A stretch of 29,773 bases of DNA from Devosiaceae bacterium (GTDB taxonomy: Bacteria; Pseudomonadota; Alphaproteobacteria; Rhizobiales; Devosiaceae), in NCBI GenBank assembly GCA_021648375.1, contig JAKISW010000035.1, forward strand, positions 1 through 29,773, given 5' to 3'. Made by a program: the position numbers and the translations under genes. Below are positions 23,084 through 29,773 of this stretch, in pieces; within the stretch, counting starts at the first letter, position 1, and each line of letters starts with the position of its first letter. The notes beneath the pieces were generated by a model, which was not told the origin of the DNA, did not search any database, and saw only the letters and a program-made list of their open reading frames with translations.

Positions 23084-23982
23084 TGAAACGTTCCAGCGCC
23101 ACGATCCTGATGATTCTGGCTGCGCTCTTTTGGGGCACGGCATTTATTGCTCAAAAATCCGCCATGGATTTCATGGGACCGCTAACTTATGTGGGGTCTC
23201 GTTTTTTAATAGGCGGGCTATTGGTTCTGCCCTTTGCAATTCGTGAATATAAAAAGCGCAATATCGTGCTGACGAAACAGCAAAAAATTCTTCTTATTAT
23301 TCTTTTTATAAATTTTTTCCTCGGGTCCTGGTTACAGCAATGGGGATTGCTGACTACCACCGCAACCAACGCCGGATTTTTAAGCGGCCTTTATGTTTTT
23401 TTTGTACCCGTAATACAGCTGACCCTGTTCCGCACTAAGCCACATTTAATAGTTTGGATATGCGCTCCTTTTGCAATTTTTGGAATGTTTCTTTTAAGCG
23501 GCGCCAGTGTCGATCCGTTTGGCACTGGTGAATATCTGGTAATCTCCAGCGCTGTTTTTTGGGCCATGCAATTATATTTGCTGGGGCATCTGGTTGTTCA
23601 AACAAAATTGCCATTGACCATATCTACAGCGTGTTTTTTGGTCACCGGATTGCTTGGCACTATTGGCGCTTTTAGCTTTGAAACCGTTTCTTTGGCAGCA
23701 TTGCAGATCGGATGGGTAGAAATTGTTTATGCGGCTGTATTTTCCACTGCCATTAGTTTTTCACTTCAGGCCATGGGCCAGCAACATGTTCCACCAGCCA
23801 ACGCCGCAATTATTTTGTCATCAGAAGGTCTGTTCGCGGCGGCCGGCGGCGCTCTGATATTGGGTGAGCGCCTTTCTGCAACCGGCTATGTGGGCATTGC
23901 TATCCTGTTTGTTGCGATTGTAGCCGTAGAGGCTGTCCCCCACTGGCACAACAACAAAAGAACCAGAGCCTTTGTGAACTAA
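23083..23982 (+). CDS. DMT-superfamily (EamA) transporter
   Basis: This 299-residue inner-membrane protein shows about ten hydrophobic helices in two homologous halves, each an EamA domain. The first half begins ILMILAALFWGTAFIAQKSA and has GPLTYVGSRFLIGGLLVLPF; the second has SSAVFWAMQLYLLGHLV and ends with the typical SSEGLFAAAGGALILGERLSATGYVGIAIL. Such proteins usually export metabolites or amino acids; the substrate is not predictable. A short basic tail (HWHNNKRTRAFVN) ends the protein. The upstream region is a 17-bp tandem repeat, which may affect its expression. It converges with the DUF2147 gene. Confidence 0.93.
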   Translation: MKRSSATILMILAALFWGTAFIAQKSAMDFMGPLTYVGSRFLIGGLLVLPFAIREYKKRNIVLTKQQKILLIILFINFFLGSWLQQWGLLTTTATNAGFLSGLYVFFVPVIQLTLFRTKPHLIVWICAPFAIFGMFLLSGASVDPFGTGEYLVISSAVFWAMQLYLLGHLVVQTKLPLTISTACFLVTGLLGTIGAFSFETVSLAALQIGWVEIVYAAVFSTAISFSLQAMGQQHVPPANAAIILSSEGLFAAAGGALILGERLSATGYVGIAILFVAIVAVEAVPHWHNNKRTRAFVN

Positions 23983-23992
23983 GGTACTGCCC

Positions 23993-24424
23993 CTAACTGG
24001 TGGCAGTCTCTGCCATGCGTTGCAAAGTATAGCTTTCACAAAAGAAGGCCAGAAAACATCCGGTTACCTTAAGTGAATTTGTTCCCAGGATTTTTACGCT
24101 GCCGCCAACTTTTGTTCCGTAAATATTTATCTCTCCGCGCCATTCCGCCGGACGCGCTCTGTTACCCTGATAAATAACATATTCATTCAGATATTGAACA
24201 TTGCGATCATTGACTTTGGCCGGGTTTATCCAAATCAGCTTTGCGCAAATTTGAGTTCCATCGCCGCACAAGGTCACATCATAGCGCGAATCGCCATCAT
24301 CGGCCTGCCACATGCCTGCCGGGGAAAACTGCAAAAGCGCATTACTTTGTGCCGACGCCCCGATAGTTGAAATTGTCAGTAAAACACCCACAAGGATGCC
24401 CGTGATTGATTTTATAGAAACCAT
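23993..24424 (-). CDS. exported DUF2147-family protein
   Basis: This 143-residue protein has a signal peptide (MVSIKSITGILVGVLLTISTIGASA) and a DUF2147 domain: PAGMWQADDGDSRYDVTLCGDGTQICAKLIWI, then WRGEINIYGTKVGGSVKILGTNSLKVTGC and FCESYTLQRM. It has four cysteines that may form disulfides in the periplasm. The function of the family is unknown. It is convergent with the DMT exporter, with 10 nt between the stops and no clear hairpin there. The ribosome site is weak. Confidence 0.85.
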   Translation of the reverse strand: MVSIKSITGILVGVLLTISTIGASAQSNALLQFSPAGMWQADDGDSRYDVTLCGDGTQICAKLIWINPAKVNDRNVQYLNEYVIYQGNRARPAEWRGEINIYGTKVGGSVKILGTNSLKVTGCFLAFFCESYTLQRMAETATS

Positions 24425-24700
24425 CTCAAAAGTCTTTCTCGATTTTTTGCGCCGCCCGCATCTGAGCGCTATGGGAAAAATTTGTCGGGAATGTGGTCAA
24501 AAAACTTTTCGCAAGAACCATAAATTATATATGCAAATGCTTAACACACCAGATAAATGCGCCCCAAAAAGCAAATATCCCGGACAAATGTTCCTGTGCA
24601 ACAATTTTTTTGCCCCTTTCAAATCCCGCTTTCCCCTGTAAAAATACGATACTGACACACAGGCCTGTCCAGACAAATCCGCAACCGGATCAAAAATTAA

Positions 24701-25333
24701 ATGGCGAAGCTATATTTTTCATACGCGGCAATGAATGCCGGTAAATCGACCCTGTTATTGCAGGCCTCTCACAATTATCATGAGCGCGGCATGCAAACCC
24801 TGCTCTATACTTCGTCCCTTTATGCCCAAATGGATAAAAAATCCATCACATCGCGAATTGGAGTAACTGCCCCGGCGCAACTTTATGACAATAAGCTGGA
24901 TCTTTATTCCCAGATTAATAAACGCCTAAAACAGGGGCCTTTGCACTGCATATTTGTTGACGAGGCGCAGTTCTTAACCACCGATCAGGTCTGGCAGTTG
25001 GCAAGAGTTGCTGATCGTTTGAAACTCCCCGTTATGACCTATGGGCTTAGAACCGATTTTTTGGGCAATCTGTTTGAAGGGTCAAAAGCCCTGCTGGCCA
25101 TTGCTGATATCCTGCGCGAAGTGCGCACTATTTGTGAATGTGGTGCCAAGGCAACCATGGTGGTTCGAATGGATGAAAAAGGCAATGTGTTGACCACAGG
25201 CGATCAAGTGGCCATTGGCAAGGATGTTTACGTTTCCCTGTGTCGAAAACATTGGGAAGAACAAACCGGGCGCTGGCCTGCCTCCGATGCCAACAGCCCC
25301 AAATTCTCATTTGAGGAAAATTCGACTGATTAA
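24701..25333 (+). CDS. tdk: thymidine kinase (type II)
   Basis: Tdk phosphorylates thymidine with ATP for salvage into dTMP, in the cytoplasm. The 210-residue protein has the P-loop MNAGKSTLLL at 11-20, the Walker-B-like FVDEAQFL (E88 as catalytic base) and the lasso region TYGLRTDFLGNLFEGSKALL. A structural zinc site is formed by ICECGAKA and the later CRKHW. TMVVRMDEKG is also typical. The length is slightly above that of the enterobacterial enzyme. No good Shine-Dalgarno sequence precedes the ATG. The thioesterase gene starts 25 nt after the stop in the same direction. Confidence 0.96.
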   Translation: MAKLYFSYAAMNAGKSTLLLQASHNYHERGMQTLLYTSSLYAQMDKKSITSRIGVTAPAQLYDNKLDLYSQINKRLKQGPLHCIFVDEAQFLTTDQVWQLARVADRLKLPVMTYGLRTDFLGNLFEGSKALLAIADILREVRTICECGAKATMVVRMDEKGNVLTTGDQVAIGKDVYVSLCRKHWEEQTGRWPASDANSPKFSFEENSTD

Positions 25334-25358
25334 GGTCATGAACCTAAGGATTTTACCA

Positions 25359-25748
25359 ATGCCAACAGATGCAAAAAACGAACCGCATGGCTCACTGACA
25401 ATTCGAACATTAGCCATGCCCGCCGACACCAATCCGGCCGGAGATATTTTTGGCGGCTGGGTAATGAGCCAGTTGGATATTGCCGGCTCCATCGCCGCCG
25501 TTGAAAAAGTAAAGGGTCGCGTGGCAACGGTTGCAGTCGAAGCAATGACCTTTATTGCACCAGTAAAAATTGGTGATGTTTTATGTGTTTATTGCTATAT
25601 CAAGCACATTGGAAACACCTCAATTTCTATCGGAATTGAAGCATGGGTGCGCCGCAACCGCTTTAACGATCGGGTAAAAGTTACCGAGGGAACCTTTATC
25701 TATGTGGCGCTGGGCGACGATGGCAAAAAATGTAGAATTGAGCGCTAA
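25359..25748 (+). CDS. acyl-CoA thioesterase, YciA-type hotdog
   Basis: This 129-residue protein is a single hotdog-fold thioesterase that hydrolyses acyl-CoA esters. The family motif is clear: RTLAMPADTNPAGDIFGGWVMSQLDIAGSIAA, with the catalytic Asp in GDIFGGW, then VAVEAMTFIAPVKIGDVLC and ISIGIEAWVRR. The ATG at 25359 is chosen because AAGGA lies 8-9 nt upstream; an ATG at 25338 is also in frame. It follows tdk and converges with the redoxin gene, with only 2 nt between their stops. Confidence 0.93.
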   Translation: MPTDAKNEPHGSLTIRTLAMPADTNPAGDIFGGWVMSQLDIAGSIAAVEKVKGRVATVAVEAMTFIAPVKIGDVLCVYCYIKHIGNTSISIGIEAWVRRNRFNDRVKVTEGTFIYVALGDDGKKCRIER

Positions 25749-25750
25749 AC

Positions 25751-26302
25751 CTAGTCTGCCCACTTTATAGAGCAACCGGCGCTGGCGATCTGCTCGGATG
25801 GCCCTTTGCCGCTCTTTGCAATTTCCTCCATGGCCAAAACCAGATCCCGCCGCGCCTCAGGCGAGGGCTGGTTCATGCGTCCATTGTCCATGCGCCCGCG
25901 ATATTCGATCAACCCATTGCCGCTGATACCAAAAAAATCCGGGGTGCAAACCGCTTTATAGGCTTTGGCCACCTGCTGAGTTTCGTCATGCAGGTATGGA
26001 AAAGTAAATTCACGTTCCTGCGCAAAAATCACCATATTCTCAAACGAATCCCCCGGGTGAGAAACAGCATCATTTGAACAAATTGCCACAAAGCCAATTC
26101 CGAGATCGCTCAAGGTCTTTGCATCTATAATCATACGATCGGTGATGGCCTTCACATAGGGACAATGGTTGCAAATAAACACTACCACCAGCCCGTTTTC
26201 TCCCATTACATCACTTAGAGAAACGGTTTTGCCATCTGTTGAGGGCAAAGAAAAATCCGGCGCTTTGATTCCCAGTTCAACTTCTTGAGGTCTTACTGCC
26301 AT
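25751..26302 (-). CDS. thioredoxin-like redoxin (AhpC/TSA-type)
   Basis: This 183-residue cytoplasmic protein has a thioredoxin fold of the AhpC/TSA-redoxin group. APDFSLPSTDGKTVSLSDVMG is followed by VVVFICNHCPYVKAITDRM, whose single active cysteine lies in the NHCPYV motif typical of this subgroup, and SNDAVSHPGDSFENM. FPYLHDETQQVAKAYKAVCTPDFFG carries the cis-proline. It probably acts as a thiol peroxidase or related redox protein; the exact substrate is unknown. A strong GGAGGAG site lies 8 nt before the ATG. It is 30 nt downstream of the MAPEG gene on the same strand, so they may be co-transcribed. Confidence 0.9.
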   Translation of the reverse strand: MAVRPQEVELGIKAPDFSLPSTDGKTVSLSDVMGENGLVVVFICNHCPYVKAITDRMIIDAKTLSDLGIGFVAICSNDAVSHPGDSFENMVIFAQEREFTFPYLHDETQQVAKAYKAVCTPDFFGISGNGLIEYRGRMDNGRMNQPSPEARRDLVLAMEEIAKSGKGPSEQIASAGCSIKWAD

Positions 26303-26332
26303 TTTATTTCTCCTCCAATTAGGATCCGGACC

Positions 26333-26713
26333 CTATATCAATGCGTATGCCATCATTCCCATCCCGATAAACCCGACCGTAAAGGCAATCGAACGGGTGA
26401 AGGGAATAGAAATCATATAGCAGATTATAAACGCGACCCTGGCAAAAACAAATATCTGCGCACCCAACACCGCCAGCGACATATCAGCATTTTCAACAAC
26501 CATCGCCAGAATACCAAGCGCAAGAAATATGGTGAAATTTTCCTGAAAATTTGCCAGCGTTCGGCGCGCGCGCCTAACCATTTTACTCGGTTCAGGCAAT
26601 TCATCGCGTGACCCGGCATGAATTTTTAGTCCCATTGCCGGAAAAAACAGCGCCGCAGGAAGATAAACATTGAGTAAAAAAACTCCCATACCCGCCAATA
26701 ACCAGATCAACAT
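26333..26713 (-). CDS. MAPEG-family membrane protein
   Basis: This 126-residue integral membrane protein has four hydrophobic helices and the MAPEG pattern (membrane-associated proteins in eicosanoid and glutathione metabolism). RRARRTLANFQENFTIFLALG is the conserved loop-helix, and VFARVAFIICYMISIPFTRS is near the end. Bacterial members may have glutathione-linked activity, but this is unproven. GAGGAGAG precedes the ATG at about 6 nt. It lies upstream of the redoxin on the same strand, a combination that hints at thiol or peroxide metabolism. Confidence 0.88.
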   Translation of the reverse strand: MLIWLLAGMGVFLLNVYLPAALFFPAMGLKIHAGSRDELPEPSKMVRRARRTLANFQENFTIFLALGILAMVVENADMSLAVLGAQIFVFARVAFIICYMISIPFTRSIAFTVGFIGMGMMAYALI

Positions 26714-26962
26714 GTAAAACTCTCCTCAAAAACCCATTTGCAATTTGGCCAATTTTCACTCGAACTCTTTATTCACCAGTTATTTCCGGCAATTTATAAT
26801 TACCCTGTTTAGCGACCAAAGAAACACTTGCCAACACGTCTCTATTATAAGTCATTTTTCAATCCCATTCAGCTTCGGTTCAGATACAACCTGCAATATT
26901 GGCCAAAATAATAATTCACGTGGTCAAGCGTTTCCAATTGCTCTTTGATGGAGACAAAAAAA

Positions 26963-27796
26963 ATGAATATCAAAAAAATCACAAAATCCCTGATCGGTTT
27001 GGGCGCGGCTCTATTTATCATTGCCCCAGCCATTATATCATCCCCGGCTCTGGCCGTGCTCCATATAGATGACAATTCATCGGCAATTGCCACTCTGGCC
27101 TTAAACGTGCGCACCGGTCCAGGAACAGAATATTCCGTGGTCGATACTTTGTCTGCCGGCGAGGGCGTTTCGGTCAACCAATGCGCCAATGACTGGTGCT
27201 ATATTGCCGGTGAGGGAGCAACCGGATGGGTTGCCCAAAGATTTTTGCGCTTTGGTAAACCACCAACCCCTTCTCTCCAACCCTCCCCCCCTGTTACTCT
27301 GCCGCAAGCTGGCCAAAACTGGCCGGACGGGCAATTTAACAATTCCCAAAACGCCCCGCAAAATACCCTTCAAAACAATGTCCGAAACAGCATCCAGAAT
27401 AGCATTCAAAACAATGCTCAAAATGACCCGTGGCCCGGCCCTGCCGTTCCATGGCCGTTTCAGCCATGGCAGGGCGAGCCGCAAAAAAACCAAAATCCAG
27501 CACGCCCACAGTTCAATTTCCCTCAAACCGGAGCAAATGAGCGTAAAGATCAGGCCTGTTTCTATGACGGGGCAAATTTTGGCGGCCAAAGCACCTGTAT
27601 AAATTCAGGACGTTCATTTGAAAGACTTGGCCCACGCTGGAACGATAAGATTTCCTCGATGCAGGTTTTTCCAAATGCCACAGTTACCCTTTGCCAGGAT
27701 GCAAACTATAGGGGAAATTGCGCCACATTTAATCGCAACAACCCAAACCTTGGCCCACAATTTAACAATCAGGCCTCCTCGATAATGGTTGATTAG
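26963..27796 (+). CDS. exported SH3 / beta-gamma-crystallin protein
   Basis: This 277-residue secreted protein has three parts. A signal peptide ends near residue 31 (SSPALA). A bacterial SH3 domain covers about 43-97 (LALNVRTGPGTEYSVVDTL, GEGVSVNQCANDWCYIAG, GWVAQRFL), a fold that often binds cell-wall peptides. A Pro/Gln/Asn-rich linker with repeated NSIQN covers about 98-197. A beta-gamma-crystallin domain covers 198-277 with two Greek-key repeats (CFYDGANFGGQSTCI and LCQDANYRGNCATF). Each repeat ends with the calcium-binding pattern N-(D/N)-X-X-S-S, as NDKISS and NNQASS. The cysteines probably form disulfides. The ATG at 26963 has GGAGA 8-9 nt upstream and is preferred over 26948. The function is unknown; a calcium-stabilised envelope role is inferred. 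Confidence 0.88.
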   Translation: MNIKKITKSLIGLGAALFIIAPAIISSPALAVLHIDDNSSAIATLALNVRTGPGTEYSVVDTLSAGEGVSVNQCANDWCYIAGEGATGWVAQRFLRFGKPPTPSLQPSPPVTLPQAGQNWPDGQFNNSQNAPQNTLQNNVRNSIQNSIQNNAQNDPWPGPAVPWPFQPWQGEPQKNQNPARPQFNFPQTGANERKDQACFYDGANFGGQSTCINSGRSFERLGPRWNDKISSMQVFPNATVTLCQDANYRGNCATFNRNNPNLGPQFNNQASSIMVD

Positions 27797-27812
27797 GTCC
27801 TGACCCTGTATA
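27793..27812. repeat. GGTC/GACC palindrome overlapping a stop codon
   Basis: TTAGGTC-CT-GACCCTG includes the TAG stop of the SH3/crystallin gene. It is the same family as 5305 and 6232. Confidence 0.55.
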
Positions 27813-27861
27813 TAAAATCTTTCATTCCCTGATGAATTCATGCTTTACAAAATGGAATAAA

Positions 27862-28374
27862 ATGACAGTGATCCCATCCATTGAAACCGAGCGGCTTTCC
27901 CTGCGTCCGCCCACAATTGACGACTGGCCTGCATATGCTGAACTGGCGGTTTCCAAACGTTCAATTCATATGGGAGGACCATTTTCAAAGGAAGCTGCCT
28001 GGGGATGGTTTTGTCACGATATTGCTCAGTGGCACCTGATGGGGCACGGTGCGTTGATGATTGAGGACAAAAAATCCGGCACCTGCCTGGGCCAGGTTGG
28101 CATCAACCATGGGCCACTTTTTCCAGAACACGAACTGGGATGGTTTGTTTACGCCAACTCTGAGGGGAAAGGCTATGCATATGAAGCTGCAATAGCACTT
28201 CGAAACTGGGCCTTTGAAACACGTCGCCTTAAAACTCTCGTTAGCTATATTGCCCCTGAAAATAATCGCTCTATCAGGTTGGCAGAGCGATTGGGCGCTG
28301 AGTTAGATGGGGCAGCACCCCGCACAGACCCTGCCGATCTGGTTTTCAGACACCCAAACCCGCAAGTCAGCTAA
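27862..28374 (+). CDS. GNAT-family N-acetyltransferase (RimJ/RimL type)
   Basis: This 170-residue protein transfers an acetyl group from acetyl-CoA to an unknown acceptor. IETERLSLRPPTIDDWPAYAEL is the usual N terminus of the Acetyltransf_3 group. GTCLGQVGINHGPLFPEHELGWFVYANSEGKGYAYEAAIALRNWAF carries the acetyl-CoA-binding motif A with GKGYAYEA. IAPENNRSIRLAERLGAELDG is motif B. The ATG at 27862 (MTVIPSIETERL) is preferred because the fold begins there; an ATG at 27832 would add ten residues. It is followed within 75 nt by an insertion sequence. Confidence 0.9.
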   Translation: MTVIPSIETERLSLRPPTIDDWPAYAELAVSKRSIHMGGPFSKEAAWGWFCHDIAQWHLMGHGALMIEDKKSGTCLGQVGINHGPLFPEHELGWFVYANSEGKGYAYEAAIALRNWAFETRRLKTLVSYIAPENNRSIRLAERLGAELDGAAPRTDPADLVFRHPNPQVS

Positions 28375-28487
28375 GGATCTATTTCATTACAAAATGCCAG
28401 TTATGCTGACAAAGCAGGCAATTTCAAACTATCAGATGACATTGCATCGGTAATCCCCCCATTTTTAACGGGGTCCGCTTGTAGAAT

Positions 28488-29288
28488 TTAAGCGGCTAAT
28501 TTCAGTTTCATGGCAGGTGTGATCCCGCCTATGGCCATGTTGGGCCGATCATTGTTGTAAGTCCAGAGCCAATTTGTTGCTTGTTCTTGGGCCTCCTGTA
28601 TTGTTTCAAAAATATTTTGGTCCAGCCATTCGTGCCGGACTGTGCGATTGTAACGCTCGATATAGGCGTTTTGTTGTGGTTTTCCTGGCTGGATATATTG
28701 GATATAAATGCCCATCCTTTTAGCCCATGTCATGAGTTTGCCGCTGATATATTCTGGGCCGTTGTCGACTCGAATAATCTGCGGCCTGCCACGCCATTCA
28801 ATGATCCGGTTCAGGCTGCGAACCACTCGTTCGGCGGGCAACGAGAAATCCACCTCGATGCCTAATCCCTCACGGTTAAAATCATCCAACACGTTCAGGG
28901 TGCGGATCGAACGCCCGTTCTCCAACTGATCGGCCATAAAATCCATCGACCAGGTATGATTGGGGCTGTTCGGTACCACCAATGCATCCGGCTTCTCCCG
29001 TTTCAGGCGCTTCTTTGGCTTGATCCGCAGATTGAGCTCCAGTTCACAGTAAATCCTATAGATCCGCTTATGGTTCCAGCCAAAGCCCTTCACGTTACGT
29101 AAATATAAAAAGCACAGGCCAAAGCCCCAGGTACGGCGATTGCTGGTCAGTTTCATCAACCACTGTGCAATCGTGGCATTCTCATCACCCAACTTGCGCT
29201 CATATCGATAACAGCTTTGGCTGATGGAAAATGTTCGGCACGCTAATGCAATGCTGACATCACGATTTACAACCGCTGTCACGGCCAT
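28488..29288 (-). CDS. IS3-family transposase OrfB (DDE integrase core)
   Basis: The 266-residue frame encodes the catalytic half of an IS3 transposase. Conserved features are the HTH_21-like segment (NRRTWGFGLCFLYLR...NHKRIYRIYCELEL), TWSMDFMADQLENGR with the first Asp, IRVDNGPEYIS with the second Asp, and PGKPQQNAYIERYNRTVRHEWL with the Glu. The PGKPQQNAYIERYN form is typical of the IS407-like group. It is probably made mainly as an OrfAB fusion by -1 frameshifting at AAAAAAG (29315-29321). The shifted frame reads KKVARPSLRKEMAVTAV directly into OrfB. It appears undamaged. Confidence 0.95.
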   Translation of the reverse strand: MAVTAVVNRDVSIALACRTFSISQSCYRYERKLGDENATIAQWLMKLTSNRRTWGFGLCFLYLRNVKGFGWNHKRIYRIYCELELNLRIKPKKRLKREKPDALVVPNSPNHTWSMDFMADQLENGRSIRTLNVLDDFNREGLGIEVDFSLPAERVVRSLNRIIEWRGRPQIIRVDNGPEYISGKLMTWAKRMGIYIQYIQPGKPQQNAYIERYNRTVRHEWLDQNIFETIQEAQEQATNWLWTYNNDRPNMAIGGITPAMKLKLAA

Positions 29289-29311
29289 CTCCTTGCGTAG
29301 GGATGGCCTCG

Positions 29312-29575
29312 CTACTTTTTTCCCAGCACTTCCTTTAGCAAATCGTTCTGCATGCTCATCTCAGCATACATTCGCTTTAGGCGACGGTTTTCATCAGCCA
29401 ACGACTTCATATCCGAGATCATCGACGCATCCATGCCGCCAAACTTCGCCCGCCATTTATAAAAGCTGGCATTGCTCATCCCGTGCTCGCGGCACAGTTC
29501 AGATACCGGAACACCACCCTCGGCCTGCTTCAAAATACCCATGATCCGTGCTTCGCTATATCGTTTGTTCTTCAT
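29312..29575 (-). CDS. IS3-family transposase OrfA (HTH_Tnp_1)
   Basis: This 87-residue protein is the DNA-binding N-terminal part of the transposase. It has a helix-turn-helix (GILKQAEGGVPVSELCREHGMSNASFYKWRAKFG) and a leucine-zipper-like coiled coil (LADENRRLKRMYAEMSMQNDLLKEVLGKK). GAGGAG lies about 8 nt before the ATG. It ends GGA-AAA-AAG-TAG, with the slippery heptamer A-AAA-AAG correctly in phase for a -1 shift into orfB. Confidence 0.95.
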   Translation of the reverse strand: MKNKRYSEARIMGILKQAEGGVPVSELCREHGMSNASFYKWRAKFGGMDASMISDMKSLADENRRLKRMYAEMSMQNDLLKEVLGKK

Positions 29576-29646
29576 TAAAAATCTCCTCAGTTATTATGCC
29601 AAGAAAATTCTACTTGTGAACCCAATGGTTTTTAGGGGGGATTACC

Positions 29647-29748
29647 CTGGCGGCAGTGTTGCTGGGCGAAACTGTTACGTTTGCCATGATGGTGGTTAGC
29701 GCAATGGGTATATTGTGTGTGCTTTGTGCAAAATATTTCGCGCGTTAG
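29647..29748 (+). pseudogene. C-terminal stub of a DMT/EamA-type transporter
   Basis: Directly beside the IS end, an open frame reads LAAVLLGETVTFAMMVVSAM and continues as a hydrophobic helix to CAKYFAR and a TAG stop at 29746. LLGE followed by a helix is the usual end of EamA transporters (compare ILGERLSATGYVGIAIL in the exporter at 23083). No start or N-terminal part is present, and the sequence left of the IS does not supply one. The 5' part therefore seems deleted. Family assignment rests on 33 residues only. Confidence 0.55.
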
Positions 29749-29773
29749 AAAAAATATAGGCGCTCATTTGTTC

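Larger units (their letters stand above)
28449..29646 (-). mobile_element. IS3-family insertion sequence, about 1198 bp
   Basis: The two ends carry a perfect 12-bp inverted repeat GGTAATCCCCCC (28449-28460 and, inverted, 29635-29646). Further in, both ends read GTAGAATTT (28481-28489; inverted at about 29604-29612). It contains overlapping orfA and orfB on the minus strand with an A-AAA-AAG slippery site, the IS3 design. Both frames look intact, so it may be active. I see no 3- or 4-bp target duplication next to the ends. Confidence 0.88.

Noticed and set aside
24312..24744. Plus-strand frames before tdk
   Set aside because: They overlap the DUF2147 signal-peptide region or the tdk start, and their translations resemble no family.
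28391..28453. Short frame left of the IS as the missing 5' end of the transporter stub
   Set aside because: Its translation (MPVMLTKQAISNYQ...) does not look like a transporter start, and it stops at the IS end.
28449..29646. Plus-strand frames inside the insertion sequence as cargo genes
   Set aside because: They are antisense to orfA/orfB; the element has no room for cargo.

Overview
The window reads as chromosomal DNA from an alphaproteobacterium of moderate GC content, most likely order Hyphomicrobiales (Rhizobiales). Several things point there. RpoD, DnaG, CarA/CarB and GreA are of alphaproteobacterial type. There is a trxB-lsrB(vtlR) pair with small-RNA genes beside it, an Omp25/31-like barrel protein, and a 400-residue AatA aminotransferase. 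The intergenic palindromes (TACTCGGG-TCAAG-CCCGAGTA type) are also common in this class. Genus and species cannot be read from the sequence alone.

Layout. 1-985: repeat-rich intergenic DNA around one small membrane protein. 986-6736 (minus): rpoD, dnaG, a YHS-domain exported protein and a GatB/YqeY protein. The YHS gene lies in a segment bounded by near-identical inverted repeats. 6888-8758 (plus): carA with a clear sigma-70 promoter, then a cytochrome b561. 8759-10316: repeats and a minus-strand HI0933-type flavoprotein. 10574-11352: an outer-membrane barrel protein with promoter, operator-like palindrome and terminator. 11506-17334: carB, a cold-shock protein, greA and trxB. 17344-18909: lsrB/vtlR followed by two tandem small-RNA genes. 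19044-21404 (minus): msrP and aatA. 21689-24424: a small membrane protein, an LTXXQ periplasmic protein, a DMT exporter and a DUF2147 protein. 24701-26713: thymidine kinase, acyl-CoA thioesterase, a redoxin and a MAPEG protein. 26963-28374: an SH3/beta-gamma-crystallin exported protein and a GNAT acetyltransferase. 28449-29646: a complete IS3-family insertion sequence, next to the C-terminal stub of a transporter gene.

The most interesting unit is 17344-18909. A LysR regulator of the LsrB/VtlR type is followed by two non-coding transcription units. Each has a -35/-10 pair, hairpins whose loops carry C/U-rich anti-Shine-Dalgarno sequence, and a strong intrinsic terminator. Each predicted start also has a GCGCT-N-AGCGC-like palindrome centred 65-66 nt upstream, where LysR regulators usually bind. 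This suggests a self-contained LsrB to AbcR-like sRNA circuit. Other points of note are an apparent ATT start codon in aatA, a 17-bp tandem repeat running into the start codon of a DMT exporter, a structured RNA candidate after the LTXXQ gene, a family of small GGTC/GACC palindromes that often overlap stop codons, and an IS3 element with no visible target duplication beside a truncated gene.

Functionally the window is mostly core metabolism and information processing (transcription, replication priming, carbamoyl phosphate for arginine and pyrimidines, thymidine salvage, thiol redox and methionine-sulfoxide repair). It also holds several cell-envelope proteins.
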